DNA of 64,000 nucleotides, taken from the NCBI GenBank assembly GCA_963978545.1, contig OZ021730.1, positions 124,001-188,000 on the forward strand, given 5' to 3'. A program made the position numbers and the translations under genes. How positions within the stretch are numbered: the first letter of the stretch is position 1; the number at the start of each line of letters is the position of its first letter. This DNA is from Linyphia triangularis. Lineage: Eukaryota; Arthropoda; Arachnida; Araneae; Linyphiidae. Of the stretch, positions 25,491 through 36,063 are shown one piece after another. The notes under the pieces were generated by a model. The model made no database searches and had not been told where the DNA came from. It worked only from the letters and a program-made list of their open reading frames with translations.

Positions 25491-28400
25491 TAAGTAACAC
25501 CTCAAAAATCATGATACACACATTAAACGTCATTTACGTTTAAAGTATATAATGTGTGTCATATTAATTAAACATTTTGTACAAAATTTCTAAACCTAAA
25601 TTTCAGCAACCGAAAAATCAGCTCCATACCGCCACTGGTCTTGGAGAAAACTGAGGTTTCAATTTAGAATGAATCTTGCTTAATTTTTTGGCAAAGATAA
25701 AAATAATCTATACAATTTTAAGGTTATTCAACGAGGATTATTTTTTTTATAGTACGAAAGTGAAATTAAGTAAAAATGAAGGTTTTGAACCAGCATAAAA
25801 TTCTGTTGAAAAATATTTCTATTGTTCATTTTACTAAATTATGGCAATTAATGTCGAGTAGAGCTCCATAAATGGTGTTAAATTTTATATATTAAAAATG
25901 CATTCCCGTAATAGTGCATGCCACACAGAAACTTGAAAGCAGAAGGCACTATCGTATTTATTTCAACAAAATAATCATTGAAAAGGTGAAAAAGATTTGT
26001 AGTGTGGAGTTAAAACTTTTGACGACAACAAAAACTGATATGCTTTAAAAAAAAATGTATTTGCACTTTTTAACTAATATTTTTATAAAACATAATGCCT
26101 TAATTCCATCTTGAAAAGCAATAATTATTTTAGCAAAAGTCTTTTTTTTAAAGTTATCAAATAAAGCTTAATGATGGGAAATTTAGAAAAAGAATCTGAA
26201 TAAAAGTTACCCACAATATTAAAAATAATATTACCCTATCGTTTAAAAAATATCTAAATATATAAATAGAATTTTTTTTTTATAAAATGGTATTTATAGT
26301 TAGAGATTTTTTTTTTTTAATTTATATATTTTATTTTTCCTTCGTTAATAAAAATATCTCTATATTGTATTAAAAAGAATAATTCTGACTCAGAGAATAA
26401 ACCCATAAATTAGCTTTAATTTTTACAATTAATATTGAGCTTATTCCAGAAAGTTAATAAAATATCTTGTGGGTAACTTATGTTCAGATTTTTTTTTCTC
26501 AATTTCTTCTTACGTTTCAAATTTTATAACTTTTAAAAAAATATATTTATGCTTACAATAATTATTATTTTTCAAGAAGGAATTAAGGAGGAGGGGTTAA
26601 AAGATAACTTCAATGTTGTGCCTTCTTGAATACGTACGCAAGTCCCACCATTTAGCTACGACAGTTCCTCGTAAGAAAATGGCTTTCCCCACACAACACC
26701 CTCTATCCGCGCCTTCTTGGTGGTGACTTGTCCGGTGGCGAGATGTCCGGGGGATGAGATGTCCGGGGTTGACTTGTCCGGTGGCGACTTGTCCGAGGGA
26801 TGAGATGTCCGGCATCCGTATGAAGGATATACACCACCAATTTTTTATATAGTTCATAAAAATAACGCTGTTTTACTTTTTATAAGAAATAAAGTTAAGC
26901 GAAATTGAAATTAAGTAAATTATCAACTTTCTTGGTGCAACAAAAAAGTTCATATTTTAGTTTGTTTCATTAATAAAAGTCATAATTTTTTTTATTACTT
27001 AAATTCTTTTTACGTATTTTTAAATAAAAGTTTTTTCAAAGGCTGTTTTTCATTATTTTTTCGAAATTACAAATGTATTTTTGTGGAAGAACACTTTTTT
27101 TTTTTTATAAAGTGTTATCATGGCTCTTTTTCATACTTTGCTAAAAATGCCGGTCATTATTTAAAATGCTAGGTAGATCGGCATTTCGTACGTTGCCGGT
27201 CTTGTATTCTCTAACATACTTTTCTTGACGAGAGGCGAGAATGAAGGAACAAGGGACCAACAGAGTTCTTGGAATCTGACCTTGAAGGACCACCACTCCC
27301 CTTCCCCCGACGACGCGACCAGTATTTTAACAAACGGAACAGATGTGCAACCTTGGTTCATTGAATTTTGCGTGCGAGACAAAAAAAGAAGGTAGCGAGG
27401 AATTGGAGGCCAGAGGCCAAACTGACCTAAAGCGACCCCCTATAATCATTTCAATTAGTCATCCCTCCAATCGATCTAATTATTTGTTCGCGTCTCTTGA
27501 ATTGATCTCGTGTTTTCGTCGCCTGTTGGCATTGTAACGACTCTTGTCTCTTCAACACAAGCTTCACATAATCAGATTACACAAAAAAATACTTCTTCCA
27601 TAGTAAAATAAAATAAATAAAAAATACACCCTTTTAAAAAAAAAAAAAAATCCGCAAATACCCTCATTTTCAAATTAACCTCCAAAATACCCACCAAACT
27701 TTAAAATACGGTTATTTTTGCGGGTAATTACCTGCCAGTTGGCAAGGCTGCTTGTCTATGTTGTTAATTTAAACGTGTTTAAAAGAATCTTATTTAATAC
27801 GTCGAAAATGTGCCCTTTTTTTTTCTTGAAATTTAAGAAAGGACTTAACAATCAAGTAAGAAATACAGAGTCCCAAAATAAATTTGTCGCATCAATAATT
27901 TTTTTTCAGTTTAATAATTTTATTCTTTAGATTGGCCAATAATCACGCAATCAATTTCAAAAGTGAATGTTTTGTAAAATGTGAGGAATTCCATAGCGAT
28001 TTGCATTTCATTTTCATGTTCTATACGTTGTTTCCAGTAATGTATAAAATCCAACATTCTATAGCAGCGGGTCAAAATCCTTTAATATATATATTAAAAA
28101 GTATATATAGTAAAATATACTTTACAAGAAGGATTACATTTTTTTTTTAAAAAAAAATTATAATGCAATTAATGCAATTTTGGTAATTACTGGATATTTT
28201 TGCCAAACATTGATCCAAAACGGGATGAATGGTGTCGATAATTCAATTAACGAGTCTTCACTTTCACAAGATATTTTCTATATTTTAGGTAATCTTCTTG
28301 AAACAGAATTCACTCGTTAAACCATCAAAGAATAGAATCGAATAATTCGATTGTTACTAATCATCGAGTGACTCGACTCTTCTCATCTCTACCCTTGAAG

Positions 28401-28498
28401 CTCCTGTAATATTTATCTTGGATTATTAGACTCTTGATTAGTTTCCACGGCCTAGTACCACGCTACTCCCGGCCCACAAGTGGGCCGTGGCCTATAAG
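25491..28498. other. Mostly AT-rich non-coding stretch
   Basis: Two local exceptions: a TGTCCGG-rich cluster at 26700-26815, and a GC-richer patch at 27180-27540 with open frames on both strands but no recognised product or splice pair. A transposon-like end TTCTCATCTCTA occurs at 28380-28392 with no partner found. A hairpin GGCCCAC-AA-GTGGGCC is at 28470-28486. Confidence 0.45.
26700..26815 (-). repeat. Short TGTCCGG-rich repeat cluster
   Basis: Six or so copies of ACTTGTCCGG/AGATGTCCGG alternate with GGTGGCGA or GGGATGAG in about 100 bases. Such clusters mark the end of some interspersed repeats in invertebrates; the parent element is not identified here. Confidence 0.6.
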
Positions 28499-30513
28499 CA
28501 GTGGCGGATATAGGATTTTCCTGAGGGGGGGGGGGCGCAACACCTGTGCCTTAGCCAGGATGAAATCGAAAATTTAAAAAAGTAAAAAAAAAAAATCTAT
28601 GCAGTGTTCTAAAAATATACTTTAAGATAATCCGTATTTATTGATTGACCCCCCCCCCCCTTTTTTCGTCACATTTCTGACACGCTACCTTAGCGTAAGG
28701 TAAAATGCCCTGGTTATACCAAAATTACTTTTCAGTTTAAAAAAAAACAAAAAAAAACTTCCCCCCCACTCCTCAAAAAACACCCTTCTATGCTATATAT
28801 TTTTATGAACTCCTTTGTTTCTTTATACTTGTGACAAATAAAACGTTTTTGCAAAGTTTCATGAACGGACCAATTTTTTATTTTTTAATCTCATATTTTA
28901 CCTTTCCTTGGATTTTGCATGTGTTATCGTTTATAAAAAAGAACTGTAACTTGCTTTAGATTAGTTATATAGTTTTGCTTTTTTTCATTCGATTCAGCAT
29001 AAAAAAAGTACTTTAAAAACATGTGTCACATGCCTAGATTGCTCCAAAATTAATTTTTCAGCCACAAAACCCCCTAGGTACTATTTTACCAGCACTAATA
29101 TTTATTTTGATTAAAATCGCTATAAAAATGCATTTAAAGGTGTTCTAATCATACCCACCTCCGTAGAAATGAGATAATGGCGAACGCCCATCATCCACTG
29201 TTTCTGCTCTGTTGCACTTAAAAGAAAGGATAATGCAGTGTTTATTGAAAAATATATCACAATTTTCACTGTTTCAGCGGCGTTTTTTTTAGATTAATCG
29301 CCAAACTGGGAATTTTTTTTAAATAATGAAAACAAAATAGGTAAATTATATTAATCCATGACAAATTAAAAAAACATCGCATACTGAAATATATTGTTCC
29401 AATTCTTCAATTTTAACTGGAAGAGTGAGATTGTAGGAGGATCACTGTATTTAAAAAATTTTAAGAACTTCATTTGAGTTGCAATATCATTTTACTTCTT
29501 TCACGAAACTTTTGAACAAGAATCAGAAGTTTCATAAAAAATATGTTTTAGAAAAATAGGCTTAGAATAAAATTAGAGTAATCTTAGCCTTCTCTAAAAG
29601 TATGTATAGATATTATGCCGTAAGCGTTATAATTACTTATAAAGTGCAATATTTCGTGCATTACTTCTGCAATAACGAGAAAGAAAAAAAAAATGAAAGC
29701 ATGTCCAGGTAAATATTTGTACAAAACTTTTCAAATTATCGTAAAAAACATACACATTTATTTTGTTAATTCATTCGTTTAATTTCGTACAGGGTTTGAA
29801 AGCGATATTTTTTTAAATAATTAATTATGCTACTTTACACAGATCATACTTCTTACAAAATTGTTTATAAATCTATTTTATGTAAAAACAACAACAATTG
29901 GCATACCTTTCCAGTGTGGTGCATTTCCAGCGAGGATTGTTAATCGAAATTCAAATATGACACTTATTTACAAGCCGAAGCAGAAATTAGAGCTGGACGA
30001 GTTCTTATGCAGTTAATAAATAACCTTCCTCTTCCTTTCTTTCAAAAGTTTTAAGTTTAGCCTATTACCATGTCCAGTTGAATGGGGGTGGCCATTTCCG
30101 GGGGTAACCCAAATAGTCAACCTCTCATTATTCTTTTTTTTCCCCTGGTTGGCGTTGGACGTTACGCATGTGAGTCAAAATCTCTTCCTCCCACTCGACA
30201 GAAAAGGGATCGGGTATCAGGAGTCCAAGATATCTTCAAGATCAAAAGGAGGGAAGTTTGAATACTTGTACTGTCTTCCAACATCCGTTTGAATGGGAAG
30301 AGAGAAGGCTATAAATAGAACCTTGGTACAAAAAGATTTTTTTTTTCGGAAATTAGATGAAGATTAAAATATAATTGTTGCGTAAACTTATCGAAAAAAA
30401 ATTGAAGAAAAAAAAAATATTATTATTATTACTATTTATTTCTGTAAATTGTAAAAAAAGACTCCACCTGAAGAGGGGGGGGGGGGGGGCGCGTATAAGT
30501 TGGGAACCGCTGT
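28499..30513. mobile_element. Inverted relative of the hAT-like element at 9388-12277
   Basis: The left end CAGTGGCGGATATAGGATTT with CTGAGGGGGG, GCGCAA and GTGCCTTAGCCAG matches the inverted right end of the 9.4-12.3 kb element. Near the other end, 30210-30340 matches 9580-9690 inverted (CCCATTCAAACGGA, AGTACAAGT, TTATAGCC). The last bases differ: here the terminus reads AAGTTGGGAACCGCTG (to 30513), another common hAT end. No target-site duplication is convincing (CCTATAAG against TTTTATAG), so one end may be replaced. No transposase is seen. Confidence 0.6.
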
Positions 30514-31009
30514 TTTATAGAACACATAGGCATTTTAAATCATGCCGAAAACGGGTCGGTTTAGAAATCGGTTTATCGCACTTTTTTGTTTTTATATTTT
30601 TAAATGCTCAATGCTTTGTTTTCTGAAAGGAATTTAAGTTATGAAAATGATTTAAATTTTTTTATAAATTTCACATTATTACCGACTGGAACGCTAAAAT
30701 ATAACATACGTATTGAAACTAAAAATTCCATGTGGAATTTTTTTAAAGGTTCGGTTTGCGAAGATTTTAATTTTACGTTTCTTTATAGTTTAAAATGTCG
30801 CTATAATGAAAATTAGCAAAATAAAAACCGTCGACTTTAAATTAACCAAAAAATTCAGTTATTCTAATTTCCCAGCATTTCCCAATGATCGGGATTTTAC
30901 TGAGAGAATAATATGTTGTGAGAAGAAATATTTTATGAAAAATAAAAGTGGTGCTCATTACCTGCCTTTAAAATAGGCTATATGAATGAAAAAAGGGTAT
31001 ATAATATAT
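30514..31009. other. AT-rich non-coding stretch
   Basis: No gene or repeat with clear limits. A 70-codon frame at 30604-30816 has no recognisable motif. Confidence 0.5.
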
Positions 31010-31788
31010 ACACTAACTTAGAAGCGTTGCGAAAATTGCCTAAATCACACAGATGTCGCCAAAATCACAAAGGTCACATACTGATCACAATGTGATATCT
31101 CGCAGCGACAAAGCTTTCGTTGCGAAAATCGCATAAATCACATAGATGTCGCCAAAATCACTAAGATCACATACAGATCACAATGCGATATCGCCGTGAC
31201 AAGACTTTCGTTGCAAAAATCGCATTTCATTCTAAAATTATTTTGGGATATCACTGGATGTTACAGCGATATCACAAAGTAACATCGCAACTTCGTCACA
31301 GTGTGATGTCGCAGCGATATCACATGGAAGTCACATTGTGACTGTGATCTTTGCTACATCGCTGCGATATCCCATGCAAGTCACATTGTGACTGTGATCT
31401 TTGCAACGGAAAACTTCGTTGCAGTGACGTAACTGTGACAAAGATGGTTAGTAGGGCCCTAGTAACCATGTGACGAGTATGTGACGAAAAGCGATATCGC
31501 ATAGAGATCACGCGATGTCACGGCGATATCACACAGGGGTCACATAGTCGTCCAATGTCCGTTTTGGAGGGGGTTTTGTGACGTAACTTTGTGATATCGC
31601 TGCGATATCGCTTTTCGTCACATTGTGACATTGGGGACGAATTTGCGATTTTTGCGATATCACATTGTGATCTGTATGTGATCTTAGTGATTTTGGCGAC
31701 ATCTATGTGATTTATGCGATTTTCGCAACGAAAGCCATATCGCTGCGATATCACTTTGTGATCTGTATGTGATCTCACTACACTAACT
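31010..31788. mobile_element. Foldback element with GATATC-rich arms and 9-bp flanking repeat
   Basis: Arms at about 31065-31190 and 31655-31775 are inverted copies with few mismatches (for example ATGTCGCCAAAATCACTAAG against CTTAGTGATTTTGGCGACAT). The centre is built of further degenerate inverted words such as GCGATATCGC, TCACATTGTGA and GTGACGTAAC. The 9-base direct repeat ACACTAACT lies at 31010-31018 and 31780-31788. Long arms with a 9-bp TSD would fit a Mutator-type foldback, although the extreme ends are not perfectly inverted. Open frames over it (31320-31778 minus) are products of the repeat. Confidence 0.65.
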
Positions 31789-31905
31789 AAAATCTAATTA
31801 CTACGTAAAGACTTAATATTGGAGGCCCCTCCCTTGTCAAGAAAAAAAAATTCCCCTTTAATATATTAATTCAGCACCCCTTTAAGATTAATTTAACACG
31901 TGTTA

Positions 31906-32690
31906 GTGGAAAGCCAAATAAAAGGCCAAAACTACCTATGTTGAAACTTTCAGAGCTCTAGGCCAATTCGAAGTCGCATTTTGTGAAAATATTAATTAAA
32001 AAACAAATTAAAATTGTAACATTCTTTTTGTCAAAAGTCCAATTAGATGGCCAAAATTCTTGTGTTGAAAATCTCAGAAATGTAGCCCAATTACAAATCG
32101 TTTTGTAAAATATTTGTGAATTAATTAAAAAAAAAAAAAAAAAAAAATTAAATTCTGTTTTTCAAAAATCCAATTAGAAGGCCACAATTATTTATGTTGA
32201 AAATTTCAAAGCTGTAGCCCTATATCGTTTTGTAACATATATATTAATTAATTAAAGAAATTTATTAATAACGAAGTGAACAAAAATTTAAAATTCTGTT
32301 TTTCTAAAGTCCAATTAGAAGGTCAAAACTACTTATGTTGAAAATTTTGGAGCTGTAGCCCTATTAGTAGTCGTTTTGTAAAATGTTTATTAATTAATTA
32401 AAAAAATTAATTAAAAAAGAACGAATTAAAATGTTGACATTCTGTTTGTGATGTATACAATTAGAAGGCCAAAACTACTTATGTTGAAAATTTCAGAGCT
32501 GTATCCCGATTAGAGATATCGTTTTGTAACATATTTATTAATTAATTAAAAAAATTAATTAAAAAAGAACTAATTAAAATTTTAACATTCTGTTTGTGAT
32601 GCATAAAATTAGAACGCCATGACTACTTATGCTGAAAATTTCAGAGCTCTACTCCAATTTTAAGTAGGTTTCTATAGATCCACAGACAGA
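31906..32690 (+). repeat. Tandem repeat, about 125-bp unit, about 6 copies
   Basis: Units contain AGAAGGCCAAAACTACTTAT, then GAAAATTTCAGAGCTGTAG, then CGTTTTGTAA, then ATTAATTAAAAAA and ACATTCTGTTTGT. The array is followed by ATAGATCCACAGACAGACAG and TTTTATTATTATAGATATAT, which looks like the end of an interspersed repeat. A shorter, more diverged array of the same unit is at 24690-25080. Confidence 0.85.
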
Positions 32691-33539
32691 CAGACACATC
32701 TTGTTTTATTATTATAGATATATATATATATGTGGATTGTAAAGTGGGAGTTTTACTCTATAAATCAAGAATAATGTAATATATTAAGAAATAAAACAAA
32801 ACGGAGATTCTTCTTATTGACAAATAAAAAAAAAATTAAAAAATGCTGGATATACACTAGTAATTGTGGAAATCATGTCTAAGAATTTAATAACTTAATT
32901 GAAAATTTCGTTTTAATTTTTAATTGCATGTTAAAATTTTAATTGCGTTCCATTTTTGCCAACTAATAATTATTTATCTTATTTTAGGGAACAGGAACAT
33001 AGGAACATATTTAAATATTCAAAATATTTCTTACTTATATAATCTCATTGTACTTAAATTTTAAGTAAATATTTTTAATAATTTTAATATTTAAAAAAAG
33101 TTTGCATATTTGTATTTAACTTTTAAAATTTAATCTTTAAAAATAATTGGGTTTCGAGCTCTAAAAATTAGAGGAAGTAACATTTACAAAACAGGTTTTT
33201 TTTCTTCCTTTTTTTTAAAGAAGGATCGTTTTGTTTGAGGGTGGCTTCTGACAATACAAATCATTCCCACCATGCAACTTTTTACCCCCTTCCCGTTCCT
33301 AATTGGGATTTTATGACCCTCTGCAACCCTCGCCGTTACAATCTCCTTTTGTTGGTTAGCTAGGGAAAATGATGCTTTTAAGATGAGAAAATACTTGGAA
33401 AGTCTACGTTAAAAAAAAAAAAAAAAACTTCTGTGCCGGTGTACCTTCATAAAGATATGTACAGACAATCCTATGATCAATACGTCTGCTTTAATGAGTA
33501 TTACTTTCACAGTAAAACTTATTTTAAACCATGAAAATT
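32691..33539. other. AT-rich non-coding stretch
   Basis: Low-complexity AT sequence, with a small GC-richer segment at 33230-33360. No gene seen. Confidence 0.55.
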
Positions 33540-34135
33540 TTCTTACCGTTATGGTAAAGGGGTGTTTTTCGTTTTGGAGAGGGGGGGGGGGGGAGGCGGG
33601 CGCATTTTTCATTTTGGGAAGAGAGGGAGGCACGTTTGGAACACACATTTATTGATTTAATCCTTTAAATGTTAGTTTTCAATTTGAAAAATTACTGATT
33701 AAAAAAACACAAAAACATACAGAACTGATCTTTTGGCGCCCCTCCCAAATTTACGAAATTTTCCTAGAATAAGTTTTTTTTCCAAGATACAACACGATGG
33801 TAAAGACAGAAATGGAATTAAAGTAGACAGATTTCAAAGATGTATTCTTCTGTTATCACCAGATTGCCAGCTCCATATCGGTAAGAAATGTGACAAAAAT
33901 CAAATTTCTAACCGATATGGTACAGGGGCGCATTTTCGTTTTGGAGAGGTGGGAAGGGCGAATTTTTCATTTTGGGAAGGGCGAAGGTATGTTTCGGAGA
34001 CACATTCATTGATTTAATCTTGAAAAGATTAATTTTCAATTTGAAAAATGACTGAACTAAAAAAAAAAAATAAAAAAAAAAATCATAGAGAACTGATCTT
34101 TTGACGCCCCTCCCTAATTTACGAAATTTTCATAC
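33540..34135 (+). repeat. Direct duplication, about 360-bp spacing
   Basis: The segment from CCGTTATGGTAAAGGGG through TTTTCATTTTGGGAAG, CATTTATTGATTTAATC, CAATTTGAAAAA and GAACTGATCTTTTGGCGCCC to TTTACGAAATTTTC (33546-33772) recurs at 33908-34133 with modest divergence. The intervening part (33773-33907) is not obviously repeated. Open frames inside it are driven by the GGGGGG run and are not called. Confidence 0.8.
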
Positions 34136-34143
34136 AAAAATGG

Positions 34144-34932
34144 TGACACGGCAAAAACGAGCTAAGGAAACTGGTAGGGTCAGCTTGCTATTAAATTACT
34201 TTAAACGATTAACTCAGACATGGCACAGCTTCTAAGCAAAAGAAATGAACTTCAAGAAAAAGCCACGAGAACAAGGAAAAAACATCACATTTTCAAAAAA
34301 TTGCAAATGAACAATTTTAAAACTGATCGTTAGTCTGTCCCTGCTTCTCAGCACTAATGCTTCATTTTTTTCAATGCAATGCCTGTCAAAATATTGTTTT
34401 AGAACATATGAAGTTTTAAACCAGGCATTACAAGAGTAACACCAGCTCATTAATGAAATTTGAAGGAAAACAACAAGAATGTTTTTGTTTTTTATTCCAA
34501 TTTGAAAAGAATTTTATGCTTCCTCATTAATATTTTAAATTAATAATCTGAAGAAAACACCACATTATTTTTGCTTTAAATTTTGTAAATTAACACTATA
34601 TTATTCCATCCTTTGTATTTATCAACTTCAACACAAAATTGCTTGATTTAATAGTTTCTCAAACGGCCCTTTTAAAGACCCAAAAAATAACACACGACTG
34701 GTCCGTTTACACACATCATTTTAATTCCAGTTCAGTTTTATGCCCTAATGCAATACTTTCTTCGGAACATTACATGATACAAATATAACGGATATATGTG
34801 TCGATGACAATATTTCGATTTTATTTTTGGTGCAAAATTACACTAGTTATTTCCTAAGCTCCTCCCTCCTGCTTTGCAATTGGACCACCTTACTCTCCGC
34901 AACCATACCTATAAAAGGTTGCATTTTTCCAG
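34144..34932 (+). repeat. Segmental duplication block A, copy 1 (copy 2 at 54941-55724)
   Basis: About 790 bases match 54941-55724 at high identity with a few short indels. It begins GACACGGCAAAA and ends TTGCATTTTTCCAG just after a TATA box, where the two copies diverge. On the minus strand both copies keep a short open frame (34232-34450, 55028-55249) with CYSC and a HC or YC pair, similar to a broken zinc finger; the second copy has lost the histidine. I treat it as a remnant. Confidence 0.85.
34874..34932 (+). promoter_or_regulatory. TATA-box promoter upstream of a gag-like unit
   Basis: GCAATTGG (inverted CCAAT) at 34876-34883 and CCTATAAAAGG with TATAAAA at 34910-34916 precede GTTGCATTTTTCCAG. 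The start of the downstream unit is probably just after 34931. The same arrangement occurs before the gag unit at 55724 and, with substitutions but the same order, on the minus strand at 54945 to 54885. Three related cores argue that this is a working or formerly working promoter. Confidence 0.6.
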
Positions 34933-34959
34933 CAGACTAGCACTGACGAGATCATCAAC

Positions 34960-35400
34960 ATGGCGATTTTCTCGGAAGTGTGTACCCTCCCTGCCCCTGT
35001 ATGCATGGATGCCTTCACCCAAACTGATGTTAGTTTACCATCTGCGGAGAGCCAAGCAGACCCCATTGTGATGTCCGACAAAGGGGTGGATGCCTTCCTA
35101 CCTACTGAAGATAGTAGATGCCATCAGCTCCTTATTGACCGTTTCACAGGCGTTGGACAAGCTCTCAGTAACACCAGGCTCACGGCCGAGCAATGCAGAA
35201 ATCTCATGAAACGTATCTCGAATGGGGTTAACTGTGACCTCTTGACACTCATGATGAAAGACATCTCTAAACCTGGACCCCTGATTCCAATTCTACTCCA
35301 AATTCCCAGTAAGCTCCGCCCACGGATGGATCCTGCTTCCCCATTGGAGGATGCCCCAAGCCCTTATAGCTGGACGCCGGACTGCCACTGCTCATTTTAG
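34960..35400 (+). CDS. Small gag-like protein, 146 aa
   Basis: The open frame starts with ATGGCGATTTTC, 44 bases after the TATA box. The N-terminal part FTQTDVSLPSAES resembles TETDVPVPSAETT in the C-terminal third of the neighbouring gag-only proteins, and the later RLTAEQCRNLMKRI is loosely like the corresponding helical part there. There is no CCHC zinc knuckle, so it would be a deleted gag or an independent small protein of the same family. Its 3' region ends in the conserved unit terminus at 35526 (CAGATGAAGAGG plus hairpin), so promoter, ORF and terminus together make a self-contained unit of about 660 bp. Function is unknown. The frame is intact, but short enough that chance preservation cannot be excluded. 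Confidence 0.45.
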   Translation: MAIFSEVCTLPAPVCMDAFTQTDVSLPSAESQADPIVMSDKGVDAFLPTEDSRCHQLLIDRFTGVGQALSNTRLTAEQCRNLMKRISNGVNCDLLTLMMKDISKPGPLIPILLQIPSKLRPRMDPASPLEDAPSPYSWTPDCHCSF

Positions 35401-35525
35401 ATTTTATCCTTTTCAGAAGCAGACGTAATGACTTGTCATTGCTGATGCTTCCCCACCATCCTGTCTCTATCTGCTGATGCTGCCCCATTTTCGATCTGAC
35501 TAATTCACTGCCTTGCGGCCCATTT

Positions 35526-35592
35526 CAGATGAAGAGGTTTTCGCCCTAACGGGCACTAGGTACCTCGTACAACACCACATCAAAGTCAAAAG
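35526..35592 (+). promoter_or_regulatory. Unit junction J1: 3' terminus followed by Jockey 5' start
   Basis: CAGATGAAGAGGTT, then the hairpin GCCC-TAAC-GGGC, then ACTAGGTACCTCG and an A-rich tail with CAAAGTCAAAAG, then the 5' start AAGTCTTCGCATC at 35590. The same order occurs at 41152-41218, 57427-57493 and, on the minus strand, 53164-53102 and 47150-45364 (the last one split by a transposon). Confidence 0.75.
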
Positions 35593-35725
35593 TCTTCGCA
35601 TCTCAAGTTGTTTGATGGGAATGGAGATGGTCGCTTGTCTGATGTCGCTCTTGGTTTAGACGCTGCTGCCGTTAGCTTTCTGGGTTTTCAGATCTTTTCA
35701 GATTTTATTGATACCCAGTGGTTAT

Positions 35726-35828
35726 TTGAAGTAGATGTTTGAAGCAGAGGATTGAAGTAGATGATTTGAAGTAGATGTTTTGAAGTTGATGTTTTGAAGT
35801 AGAGGATCGAAGTTGACGATTTGAAGTT
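35726..35828 (+). repeat. 5' UTR minisatellite, about 14-bp unit
   Basis: Seven or eight degenerate copies of TTTGAAGTAGATG occur in the 5' UTR. The minus-strand element has the same type of repeat (GATGTTTTGAAGA) at 52770-52830, so the feature is shared by two diverged subfamilies and may have a role in the transcript. Confidence 0.75.
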
Positions 35829-35964
35829 CCCTGACCGGAGCGGTACCTATTAAATTATTTAACGAGCACCCTTACAAAATCCTGATTTTCGCCAACGGTG
35901 TTGGGCTCTAAAGCATTACATCGTTAATTGCTTAGGCCAGGCCTTGGCACTCACCTATTTCCTT

Positions 35965-36033
35965 GTAAGTAGGATTAGGTTGAGTTTCCGTCTAATCGGG
36001 TACCACCTTGCCTAATCAAAATTTTCCTTGCAG
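35965..36033 (+). other. Intron-like segment in the 5' UTR
   Basis: GTAAGT at 35965 and a branch-like CTAAT plus TTTTCCTTGCAG ending at 36033 give a perfect-looking 69-bp GT-AG mini-intron just before ORF1. The element at 52630-52540 (minus) has the same acceptor (CTAAT then TTTCCTTTCAG, followed by GTCTCAC) and a weaker donor GTACGA in the same place. A third fragment retains GTAACA. Whether it is spliced cannot be decided from sequence. Confidence 0.4.
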
Positions 36034-36063
36034 GTCTCACTTAGTACCCTGTTAGGATTAATT

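Noticed and set aside
27161..27537. Coding exon in a GC-richer patch
   Set aside because: Frames on both strands of similar length, no recognised sequence, no convincing acceptor or donor.
28380..28392. hAT-type end TTCTCATCTCTA
   Set aside because: No matching TAGAGATGAG start was found within a reasonable distance, so no element is called.
31320..31778. Two open frames of 63 and 86 codons on the minus strand
   Set aside because: They lie inside the foldback element and consist of repeated ITKITYRSQCDIA-type words from the DNA repeat.
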